Below are positions 1 through 6,845 of a DNA stretch of 21,311 bases, one piece after another. A program made the position numbers and the translations under genes. Position 1 is the stretch's first letter. Every line of letters begins with the position of its first letter. Under the pieces are notes generated by a model. The model had not been told where the DNA came from and did no database searches. It saw only the letters and a program-made list of their open reading frames with translations. This stretch comes from Micavibrio sp. UBA1664 (GTDB lineage Bacteria; Pseudomonadota; Alphaproteobacteria; Micavibrionales; UBA1664), in NCBI GenBank assembly GCA_002320485.1, contig DCKW01000036.1, positions 1-21,311 of the forward strand. The letters are read 5' to 3'.

Positions 1-43
1 CTGGTTTTGGAGACCAGTGCTCTACCAACTGAGCTACACCCCT
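1..43 (-). tRNA. tRNA-Trp (anticodon CCA), 5' part only
   Basis: Read on the minus strand from 43, the sequence gives a 7-base 5' acceptor strand (AGGGGTG), a D arm with GCTC and AGTTGGTAGAGC, and an anticodon stem CTGGT/ACCAG closing a 7-base loop CTCCAAA, whose anticodon is CCA (tryptophan). The variable loop, T arm and 3' acceptor strand lie beyond the left edge of the window. Both visible arms pair perfectly, so the gene looks functional. Confidence 0.93.
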
Positions 44-64
44 TTACGCTTGTAAGCAACCGTA

Positions 65-93
65 TTAATACTGATTATTGCCTTAATAGGCAA
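65..93 (-). promoter_or_regulatory. Probable sigma70 promoter of tRNA-Trp
   Basis: On the minus strand a -35-like TTGCCT (93-88) is followed after exactly 17 bases by TATTAA (70-65). Transcription would start near 58, about 15 bases before the mature tRNA 5' end. The -35 forms part of a short inverted repeat, TTGCC/GGCAA (78-93). That repeat could instead be a weak hairpin after the truncated gene at 107-424. Confidence 0.45.
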
Positions 94-106
94 GCATTGT
101 TTGTGA

Positions 107-424
107 TTATTCAATAGGTTCGATTATAACATCCAAAAGGGTTTTATTTGCCGTGTCATAGACACACCCGTAATTCATTTGCTGAAATGCGCCAAACCCA
201 TTTTGAAATGAAATATTATCGCCTTTATATGTGATAATGCCTTTATCTTTATCTTTCCATGTCAGATAAGGAAAATTATCCCAATCATCACCCCACTTGA
301 ATTCATATTTTGCATTGCTTTCAATGATAGGATCACAAGCCAACAGCATATCCATGCGATTCTCTTTTGCCCAACATTGTAAATCTTTGCGACATTCCGC
401 AAGGCGTTTTGCTTTGGACGATTT
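107..424 (-). pseudogene. 5'-truncated remnant of an unidentified protein (C-terminal ~106 residues)
   Basis: The frame is open from just inside a TGA at 425-427 to the stop at 107. An ATG at 355-353 would give 82 residues, but the frame upstream of it also reads like protein (KRLAECRKDLQCWAKENR), so the ATG is probably internal. The rest is rich in W, Y, F and D, with a compact stretch GDNISFQNGFGAFQ followed by YGCVYD, which looks like the end of a conserved domain. No Shine-Dalgarno sequence precedes the ATG. It abuts the remnant at 417-740, which reads the other way. I do not know the function. It could still be expressed as an 82-residue protein, but a decayed gene is more likely. Confidence 0.55.
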
Positions 425-740
425 TCAATCCTATCGTAATCTTTCCGATGCGGCGTTAGATTCCCGTAAAATAGACAGTCATTTAAAAGCAAAAATCGAT
501 TCTCATATGGGCGATAATGATAAGGCTGCCATTATTTTCGGAGCAGGTCATTTTTCTTCTGAACATGTCCTGAAAACATTGTTGGGGCTTGACAACACAA
601 GATGGGTTAATATCGGTGTGCAAAAGAATGATATCGATAGTATCTTCCACACGACTGATCTGGTTATTCTTGTATCCCCTCAACAACCTATAATTGAGTT
701 TAAACTCTCTCCAGATCCCCGTTCAACGGCGCTAGTATGA
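417..740 (+). pseudogene. 5'-truncated remnant of an unidentified soluble protein (C-terminal ~107 residues)
   Basis: The plus-strand frame reads through to a TGA at 738-740. From about 417 it looks like real protein (DDFQSYRNLSDAALDSRK, then AAIIFGAGHFSSEHVLKTLL). Before that the frame merely reads the antisense of the remnant at 107-424. No start codon with a ribosome-binding site sits near the change; the first plausible internal ATG is at 507. The 5' part of the gene therefore appears to be missing. The GAGHFS segment after a beta-strand-like AAIIF suggests an alpha/beta fold, but I do not recognise the family. Confidence 0.45.
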
Positions 741-785
741 ATATGCATACGACTTTGTAAATGTTTGTACAAAATTTGCATTACA

Positions 786-813
786 GATTGAATTATGTTT
801 GATAAATTCAATC
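786..813. promoter_or_regulatory. Perfect 9-bp inverted repeat abutting the oxidase start codon
   Basis: GATTGAATT (786-794) and its exact reverse complement AATTCAATC (805-813) flank a 10-base centre. The right arm touches the ATG at 814. It could be a protein operator, or an RNA hairpin affecting translation of the oxidase. A second, shorter palindrome, TTTGTACAAA, lies just upstream at 764-773. No good sigma70 promoter is visible between 741 and 800. Confidence 0.5.
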
Positions 814-1947
814 ATGTCGAAAAATTATGATGTTATTGTAGTCGGGGTCGGGGGAATGGGAAGCTCGATATGCTATCATCTTGCAAAACGTGGCGTAAAA
901 ACGCTTGGAATTGAACAATATGGAATTTCACATACATACGGTTCCTCCTTTGGTGATTCACGCATATTTCGACTGTCACAATTCGCAGGAGCCGAATATG
1001 TGCCCTTGGCAATTCGTGCAAAAGATCTTTGGGCAGAATTAGAAGACTATTCAAATGAAAAAGTTTTAACAACGACAGGCGGATTGGACGCCGGTCCCGA
1101 CGATGGGCCGATTTTTTCAGGAGCATTAAAATCCAGTCAAGAAAGCGGACTGGACCACGAAGTCTTAGATGCAAACGAATTAAAAAGACGTTTCCCCGCA
1201 TTTAACCTGCCGTCCCATTATAAGGGCATCTATCAAAAGGATGCCGGAATTATTGTACCCGAGCGTGCGGTCGTTGCCCATACCAGAGCGGCCATGCAAC
1301 ACGGCGCCACCATCACGACATATGCAACTGTCAAAAAAATAGAACCGAATGTCAATTCTGTAAAAGTAACAACAGATAAAGGATGCTATGAAGCCGAAAA
1401 ACTTGTTATGTCTGGTGGCCCGTGGACCGGTGAAATCCTTCCTGAACTCAAACAAATTCTTACTCCAGAACGCGGATGTGTCGGATGGTTTACGGGCGAT
1501 AAGCCAGAATATTTTCAAGTTGGCACAATGCCGATTTGTATTATCGATGATGAAACAGGGAGCTTTTACGGTTTTCCTGAATTTGGCGCAAGATTAGGGT
1601 TTAAAATAGGCACTAATATACATCTTAAAGAATACGGGAAAAACGACGAGCTTCGCCGTGGATTTGATCAAACGGACGAAGAACGCCTGCGCCATTATAC
1701 AAAAAAATACATGAACAAAGGTAATGGTGTTTTGACGACGGCCTCAGATTGCGTTTGGACATTAACCCCTGACGAGCATTTTATATTGGACGTTCATCCC
1801 AATTATCCAAACATTTCAATCGCCGCAGGATTTTCAGGATATGGTTTTAAATTCTGTCCGGTTATCGGTGAAATAATGGCTGATATTGCCTTGGGCAAAC
1901 AGCCAAGTTTCGACCTAAATCTGCATAAATTGTCCCGGTTTAATTAA
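814..1947 (+). CDS. FAD-dependent amine oxidase, sarcosine / N-methyltryptophan oxidase family
   Basis: This flavoprotein belongs to the monomeric sarcosine oxidase/SolA family, which oxidises N-methyl amino acids to the amino acid, formaldehyde and hydrogen peroxide. Visible features are an N-terminal FAD-binding GVGGMGSS, the family segment GDSRIFR followed by EYVPLAIRAKDLW, a lysine in GFKIG matching the oxygen-activating lysine, the covalent-FAD cysteine in SDCVWTLTPDEHF, and the C-terminal GFSGYGFKF. Length (377 residues from ATG 814) is normal. A TTG at 799 would add five residues but lies inside the inverted repeat, so I prefer ATG 814. There is no convincing Shine-Dalgarno sequence. 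The gene converges on the 167-residue gene that follows the PLP cluster. The exact substrate cannot be read from sequence; an N-methylated product of the neighbouring cluster is a possibility, not a demonstration. Confidence 0.9.
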   Translation: MSKNYDVIVVGVGGMGSSICYHLAKRGVKTLGIEQYGISHTYGSSFGDSRIFRLSQFAGAEYVPLAIRAKDLWAELEDYSNEKVLTTTGGLDAGPDDGPIFSGALKSSQESGLDHEVLDANELKRRFPAFNLPSHYKGIYQKDAGIIVPERAVVAHTRAAMQHGATITTYATVKKIEPNVNSVKVTTDKGCYEAEKLVMSGGPWTGEILPELKQILTPERGCVGWFTGDKPEYFQVGTMPICIIDDETGSFYGFPEFGARLGFKIGTNIHLKEYGKNDELRRGFDQTDEERLRHYTKKYMNKGNGVLTTASDCVWTLTPDEHFILDVHPNYPNISIAAGFSGYGFKFCPVIGEIMADIALGKQPSFDLNLHKLSRFN

Positions 1948-1954
1948 AACGGGA
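1933..1954. terminator. Possible hairpin between convergent genes
   Basis: TCCCG (1933-1937) pairs with CGGGA (1950-1954), extended inward by TTT/AAA after a single bulged G, with an AATTA loop. It overlaps the oxidase stop codon and lies between two convergent genes, where a two-way terminator would fit. No strong T-run follows on either strand, so it is a weak candidate. Confidence 0.3.
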
Positions 1955-1978
1955 TTAACAATAAAACAATTTATGAAA

Positions 1979-2482
1979 TTACTTTAAAGCCTTGGGGCAG
2001 ATTTCTATGTAATATCTATTTTCAATTTTAGGCAAGAAATTGCTAATTGGTGGTAAGCCTGCCCTAGTAAAAACTTTGCCTACGGCTGATTCATCAAACA
2101 AACGCGCTATTTTTAATGTTCTTTCAAGCCTTCTATGCCTATATATGTCATGGTATTTAGCTCCTGCCTCGGTACCATCTCTGTTTAATATTTGTTCTCT
2201 AGCATACCTTGTGTCTGCTTCTGCAGGGACACGATGTTTTTGTAGACTTTCATTCAGTTTCTCTACGATTTCATCAGCTTGCTTTTTTGCAAAACGACCA
2301 TCATCATTTGTACTCTCAAATACAATTTTTAGTGCGGAACCTTCTGGTCCGCGAAACAAAAAGAGTGGAAGAACTTCAAAACTTCCATTTTTTTTAAATT
2401 CTTCCGCTACTGGCGGAATGGCATCCATTATCTGCTGTGCTGTATTTATCTCTTGAGTTACTTTATCTTGATGTGGGCTCAT
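1979..2482 (-). CDS. Hypothetical protein, 167 residues, charged and soluble
   Basis: I do not recognise this protein. It starts at ATG 2482 behind a textbook Shine-Dalgarno AGGAGG with 7 bases of spacing, so translation is well supported. It has no signal peptide or membrane segment. The N-terminal half contains KKNGSFEVLPLFLFRGPEGSALKIVFES, which reads as paired beta strands, followed by a charged helix-rich middle (AKKQADEIVEKLNESLQKH, YRHRRLERTLKIARLFDES) and a hydrophobic tail ending IENRYYIEICPKALK. It lies 74 bases downstream of the six-gene PLP operon on the same strand. A candidate promoter (TTGTCA at 2554-2549) overlapping an inverted repeat suggests it may also be transcribed on its own. 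Confidence 0.7.
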   Translation of the reverse strand: MSPHQDKVTQEINTAQQIMDAIPPVAEEFKKNGSFEVLPLFLFRGPEGSALKIVFESTNDDGRFAKKQADEIVEKLNESLQKHRVPAEADTRYAREQILNRDGTEAGAKYHDIYRHRRLERTLKIARLFDESAVGKVFTRAGLPPISNFLPKIENRYYIEICPKALK

Positions 2483-2524
2483 ATAAAAACCTCCTGATTA
2501 ATAATATTTTGCACAATAAACATA

Positions 2525-2547
2525 AATGATTGAATAAGTCGATCATT
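2525..2547. promoter_or_regulatory. Inverted repeat upstream of the 167-residue gene
   Basis: AATGATTG (2525-2532) and CGATCATT (2540-2547) pair over 8 bases, one a G-T wobble in RNA, around a 7-base loop. It lies between the end of the PLP operon and the next start codon. Read on the minus strand it overlaps the region just after TTGTCA, a good -35 match, so it may be an operator. It could also be a weak terminator for the operon, although no T-run follows. Confidence 0.35.
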
Positions 2548-2556
2548 ATGACAATT

Positions 2557-4137
2557 TTAAAAGTCTGGTTTACTATGCATTAACATGGCGACTATGCGTT
2601 TCTTTGTAATAGCAGGAACATTTTTTAGATCCAGCGCGGCGCGGAATCCGATTAATTGTTTTGCCAGACTATGCGCTGTTTTTTGAACTGTTTCGATATC
2701 TCTATCGCCTGCAGATAATCTTAAAAATGGTTTGAAATTATTACTTGGCGTCCATCCTACATAAATACGGGGAATACCAAATCCAAAACTTTCGCCATTA
2801 ACAATATCGATTTTGTCTCTCTTGGCTTGTTTTAAATAATCTGTAATAAACCGGTTAAGCGCATCTTTGTCAGGGTCATAATCAGTATTAAATTTGAATG
2901 TCATCAAATTCCCTAAACATGTGTGATGTTGCGCCGAATCATGATTAGGGTGTGATAACAATCCCGGAAATACAGGTTCGACAAATCCCTTCAATTCATG
3001 GTAACCGCTAATGACTTCGGCTGTGACCAAAGCATTACGTGTCATTCTTTTCATTCGCATGTGATAAGCGGGCGCTGAGACATCCGGAAAAGCCCACGCA
3101 TTTTGATCGTACAAGATGGCGCCTTGTGCACGGCGAATATCATCGAATGTGGATCGCATATTTTGAGAAAAAGCAAGAAAGCCTGCCGAGGTGACATCTT
3201 GACCAAACTGTAAATATTTACAACAACTGCTGTGATATAACACTTCCACATTATCAGATCTCGCAGCCTTAAAGGGTTGATCGCCGCCCGAGGTCATTGT
3301 GCCATCGATGACAAAAGTGATCTCACGATCAGGGTGTTTTTCGCTAAATTTTCCAATCACTTTTTCAACATCACAAAAACGCATACCGACGCGATTTTCC
3401 ATGTAATCCAAATAAACAACACGGGCATTTTGATCTTCGATCTCTTTTACAATTGCGTCAATATCTGTTGATTTTGAACGGTTAGTATTGCCTTGAAATC
3501 CTTTTAATGCGCTTTCCGTAACTTCGGAATATAAATCACCAACGATCAAAACAGCATCGTTTGCTTTTAAAACATCTTTTCGTAAATATGCATCAATCAC
3601 ATGATAAGCGGCCATGCCTGATGATGTCATCAAAACATCAGTGTGATCGCCAAAATTCATTAAATTGCCAATTTGCGTTTCCAATTCTTTCGCACGACCA
3701 CTTTCATAACGATCGTATTTGATTTCGCAATCATAATTAGAGGCGGTAAAATGCTGCGCCAGTGTACTTTGATCATATGCACCACAGACCCATGCAGGGG
3801 ATCGTGCAATTGATGATCTTAGTAACGATAATTGGCGTGCCGTATTTTCAATATGTGTTTTGGCTGTATGTCCTGCCTCGGGGTCAAGTTTCTGCTCAAA
3901 CGTTTCAAGCAAGCGATCATATAAACCCAATGTATGATCAACAACCATCAATGCGGTAGAATCGGGTGTAATATCATAGCGAATGCAAGTTTCCTGATAT
4001 CGTTCAATCGCATCATCAATACGCGACCTGTAATTCCTTGCTGCATTGAAATGAAGACGCCAATAGTCCTGATCTTCAGCTATATCCTGAGCCAAAGACC
4101 ATGACAACTCCTGATGTTTTTCCACTAACGTCATCAT
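2557..4137 (-). CDS. PLP-dependent enzyme, Cys/Met metabolism (cystathionine gamma-synthase-like) family, with N-terminal extension
   Basis: This is a fold-type I PLP enzyme related to the cystathionine gamma-synthase, cystathionine beta-lyase and methionine gamma-lyase group, which perform elimination or replacement at the beta or gamma carbon. Signs are RYESGRAKELETQI then TSSGMAAYHV (about 144-180), the PLP-ring aspartate in FVIDGT (Asp278), and the Schiff-base lysine in SSCCKYLQFG (Lys307). At 526 residues it is about 120 longer than usual; the extra part is an N-terminal helical region (about 1-120) I cannot assign. The lysine motif SCCKY with two cysteines differs from the usual S-[AT]-T-K-Y. 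It is the last of six tightly packed genes, 4 bases after the methyltransferase. It starts with ATGATG, so ATG 4134 is also possible. The reaction is unknown. Confidence 0.85.
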   Translation of the reverse strand: MMTLVEKHQELSWSLAQDIAEDQDYWRLHFNAARNYRSRIDDAIERYQETCIRYDITPDSTALMVVDHTLGLYDRLLETFEQKLDPEAGHTAKTHIENTARQLSLLRSSIARSPAWVCGAYDQSTLAQHFTASNYDCEIKYDRYESGRAKELETQIGNLMNFGDHTDVLMTSSGMAAYHVIDAYLRKDVLKANDAVLIVGDLYSEVTESALKGFQGNTNRSKSTDIDAIVKEIEDQNARVVYLDYMENRVGMRFCDVEKVIGKFSEKHPDREITFVIDGTMTSGGDQPFKAARSDNVEVLYHSSCCKYLQFGQDVTSAGFLAFSQNMRSTFDDIRRAQGAILYDQNAWAFPDVSAPAYHMRMKRMTRNALVTAEVISGYHELKGFVEPVFPGLLSHPNHDSAQHHTCLGNLMTFKFNTDYDPDKDALNRFITDYLKQAKRDKIDIVNGESFGFGIPRIYVGWTPSNNFKPFLRLSAGDRDIETVQKTAHSLAKQLIGFRAALDLKNVPAITKKRIVAMLMHSKPDF

Positions 4138-4141
4138 AAAA

Positions 4142-4864
4142 TTAATCTTGAAGAACTGCCCTAAACATAAGAATACGATTCAGATAATGATCTTCGTAAA
4201 TTTCCCTTGTCGGATGCCAAATAGTTGGCTTGAAATCGTCAATATAGGCAACATCTTCCCAATTCCAAGGTATAACTTCAACTTCAAAACCCTGATTTTC
4301 GAATGCCGCAACAATTTGTTCCGGGCTGTGTGTGTATGTTTTTAATTGGGTTCTTTTTTCTAATTCCGCTTTCCAGTTTGGCCAGACTTTGGATTCAGAG
4401 TGTTCTCCTGTGTGCGCATAATAAACGCCTCCAAGCTTTAAAACCGATTTAATTTGTGCAAAATGTTCTTCTAAATCTTCAAAATGGAAAATAACCCAAA
4501 GGCTTTGCACAATATCGAAATAATCAGGATAGCCGTTTAATTCATTTGTGTGTTTATATTCAATCGGCTCATTTGCGCGAAGCTGTCTGGCCCGTTCTAA
4601 AGAATCCAAAGCCACATCAACACCTAAACCATTTTTAAACGGACGTTGTTTATGCAACATTCTTAAAAAACCGCCTTGGCTACATCCAAAATCCAGAATG
4701 TTTTTAGTGCTCAAATCTGTTTCACGCATTAATTCAATTGCACGTTTAAATGCGGGTATAGCATCAACCGCCATATCACTGTCAGTGTAGTCCGCTTCTG
4801 TCATCCATGTTTTAATTTCCAAAGCATTGAATGAACCATTCTTCTTTGATACGATTTTTCTCAT
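4142..4864 (-). CDS. Class I SAM-dependent methyltransferase
   Basis: This 240-residue protein has the Rossmann methyltransferase pattern: motif I NILDFGCSQGGFL (about 55-67), an acidic residue ending strand 2 in GLGVDV (Asp83), and a motif IV-like FDIVQSLWVIFHF followed by LKLGGVYYAHTGEH. The C-terminal part, rich in W and Y (WPNWKAEL, VIPWNWEDV, IWHPTREIYEDHYL), probably forms the substrate cap. Its ATG overlaps the stop of the SufS-like gene by four bases (ATGA), and the CGS-like gene starts 4 bases after its stop, so it is translationally embedded in the cluster. S-, N- or O-methylation cannot be told from sequence. It is not obviously a recent duplicate of the other methyltransferase at 6108-6845. 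Confidence 0.88.
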   Translation of the reverse strand: MRKIVSKKNGSFNALEIKTWMTEADYTDSDMAVDAIPAFKRAIELMRETDLSTKNILDFGCSQGGFLRMLHKQRPFKNGLGVDVALDSLERARQLRANEPIEYKHTNELNGYPDYFDIVQSLWVIFHFEDLEEHFAQIKSVLKLGGVYYAHTGEHSESKVWPNWKAELEKRTQLKTYTHSPEQIVAAFENQGFEVEVIPWNWEDVAYIDDFKPTIWHPTREIYEDHYLNRILMFRAVLQD

Positions 4865-6105
4865 GATTTAATCTTTTGCAATAAATTGATAAATCGATCG
4901 ATATCCTGCTTTGTATTATAAATATGCAGGCTTAAACGGATGCTATCTTGTAAATCTTTGTTGGGATCTGCCCCTGCGCAATGTTGTCCGTAGCGCACAA
5001 AAATTTTGTTGTCTGCCAAAAAATCCCCAATTTCGGATTCTTCAAATCCTTCGATACGAAATGCCGCAATGCCCTGTTTCGTCTGAAGATCGTATTCTTT
5101 TACAGGAAATATCATGTCGACCCGCGGATTTTTCAACAGAGCTTGATAAAGATATGTTGTCAACTCCTGCATATAAGCATGAATGCGGGTACGACCAATA
5201 TTTTCAATAAAATCGATTGCTGCACCCAAAGATATTATACCACCTAAATTTTGAGTTCCTGCTTCCATCTCTACGTAAAAAGAACTTTTATCATCAGCCT
5301 CGGCCATTCCACCGCCTGCAAATAATGCCATACATTCATGCTGCATGGTCGGCGCTACATATAAAACTCCGATACCTGTTTCGGAAAACATTTTATGCCC
5401 TGAGAATGAGAGGAAGTCAGCCCCGAGTTCAGATACGTTTACAGGCATGTGCGATATGCTTTGCGCTGCATCAACGTTAAGGCGAATATGGGCTGGTAAA
5501 TTTGCACGCATATACGCAATATCATTCAACACACCAGCCACATTGTGAACATGAGTTACATTCACCATTTTCGTTTTATCCGTTACTTTGGAGAAAATAT
5601 CATTGTAATTCACTTCGCCATTTGTCTTCAACATATATGGAATCAACTTAATATGTATGCTCCTTTGAGCCAATTTTTGCTGCAGCATTTTCCATGGCAA
5701 AACCATTGAATGATGGTCTTGGGCACAATATAAAATTTCATCGCCATCCTGAAGATTATGTTCACCCCACATCATCGCAACCATGTTCAAGGACATTGTT
5801 GCGCCACTGGTAAAGATTATGCCGCTTTTATTCGAGGCTCCAATAAAATCCGCCACCTTCTCCCGTGTATTTTCTATAATGTTTTGCGTGGTTTGAGCCC
5901 AATCATAAACACCGCGGCCCGGATTGGCGTAATGGGATTCGTAAAATGCGGTTGTATTTTGTAACACATCATATGGTTTTTGAACTGAGGATGCATTATC
6001 AAAATAAATGACATCATCACTATTCACCAGGGCAGGAAAACTCTGTTTCAATCGTTCAAAATACGATGATGAAATATTGGTGATATGTGATGGTTGAACC
6101 GTCAT
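4861..6105 (-). CDS. SufS/CsdA-like cysteine desulfurase (class V aminotransferase fold)
   Basis: Enzymes of this family remove sulfur from cysteine as a persulfide on an active-site cysteine. The 414-residue protein shows the N-terminal YFDNASS, IIFTSGATMSLN (about 96-107), DHHSMVLPW (130-138), VDAAQS (211-216) with the PLP aspartate, the Schiff-base lysine in SFSGHKMFSETGIGVL (Lys238), MEAGTQN (280-286), and the persulfide cysteine in VRYGQHCAGAD (Cys376). All key residues are present, so it should be active. It sits in the middle of the PLP cluster, with no sufBCD, sufE or iscU nearby, which argues for a dedicated role supplying sulfur to the cluster product, perhaps to the rhodanese domain encoded at 6835-8181. 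A lyase acting on a related amino acid, such as selenocysteine or cysteine sulfinate, is possible. Confidence 0.9.
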   Translation of the reverse strand: MTVQPSHITNISSSYFERLKQSFPALVNSDDVIYFDNASSVQKPYDVLQNTTAFYESHYANPGRGVYDWAQTTQNIIENTREKVADFIGASNKSGIIFTSGATMSLNMVAMMWGEHNLQDGDEILYCAQDHHSMVLPWKMLQQKLAQRSIHIKLIPYMLKTNGEVNYNDIFSKVTDKTKMVNVTHVHNVAGVLNDIAYMRANLPAHIRLNVDAAQSISHMPVNVSELGADFLSFSGHKMFSETGIGVLYVAPTMQHECMALFAGGGMAEADDKSSFYVEMEAGTQNLGGIISLGAAIDFIENIGRTRIHAYMQELTTYLYQALLKNPRVDMIFPVKEYDLQTKQGIAAFRIEGFEESEIGDFLADNKIFVRYGQHCAGADPNKDLQDSIRLSLHIYNTKQDIDRFINLLQKIKS

Positions 6106-6107
6106 TA

Positions 6108-6845
6108 TTAACCCGCCTTCGTTACGTGAAAAACCACAGCTTTATGATAATTATTGATGTCAGGCGTTTGAACGGTTTTCAATTCAATGATTTGCAATCC
6201 TGCGTATTCGAATGCTTTTTTAAATGCATCCTGATCAGGATTTAGCAATCCGTCATATTTCAGATTTACCAGACCTTGCGTGTGATCATTAAATTCATTA
6301 TAAACCCAGCTTATTCCTATTAAAGAACCGTTCTCTCTTATAAACCGGCTAACGTTTACAACTTGACTATTTAAAGTTTCCTGATTGTCCGCAACTTGCA
6401 AAGATTCAATACACAAAGCAGTATCGTATGTTTTTGATGGGTTTTGCTTTTGAAAATCAAATACTGATACATCATCAATTTTTTCAATCAAATCAGTGGC
6501 AAGATCAGTTATATCTCTGTGCGAAACAATGCTCTTTTCTTTTAACCAATCAATAGTCGTGCCGAAATTCTCATTCAGGTAATCAGGTGATATTTTTTCT
6601 ATTTGTTCAGAAATGCTCTGAACATGACCTTCGTTGATATCCAAAAATGAAACCGAATCCGTTTTATCTGTATACCCTAAAGCCCAATATAATCCTGCCT
6701 CACCACATCCAAGGTCAAGTACATCACCGCCTTTAACACGACGGATCACCTCATCGAAAACTAGTTTTTTATTCGATGATAACGGCCAATAAATGTAATC
6801 ACTTCGGCAAAAATCGCCTATTTCTACTGCGTTTTTAAGCTGCAA
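6108..6845 (-). CDS. Class I SAM-dependent methyltransferase
   Basis: This 245-residue protein carries a clear SAM motif I, GDVLDLGCGEAGLYWAL (about 40-56), a strand-2 acidic residue in SFLDINEGH (Asp69), and a motif IV-like KTYDTALCIESLQVADNQE before VVNVSRFIRENGSLIGIS. Its start overlaps the end of the CBS-rhodanese gene by 11 bases, and the SufS-like start follows 2 bases after its stop, so it is co-translated with them. The segment DFCRSDYIYWPLSSNKK near the N-terminus may form a lid over the substrate. It has little visible similarity to the other methyltransferase outside the SAM motifs, so the two probably modify different positions. The acceptor atom is unknown. Confidence 0.88.
   Translation of the reverse strand: MQLKNAVEIGDFCRSDYIYWPLSSNKKLVFDEVIRRVKGGDVLDLGCGEAGLYWALGYTDKTDSVSFLDINEGHVQSISEQIEKISPDYLNENFGTTIDWLKEKSIVSHRDITDLATDLIEKIDDVSVFDFQKQNPSKTYDTALCIESLQVADNQETLNSQVVNVSRFIRENGSLIGISWVYNEFNDHTQGLVNLKYDGLLNPDQDAFKKAFEYAGLQIIELKTVQTPDINNYHKAVVFHVTKAG

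Noticed and set aside
764..773. TTTGTACAAA palindrome upstream of the oxidase
   Set aside because: A ten-base AT-rich palindrome is easily expected by chance, and no promoter elements surround it.
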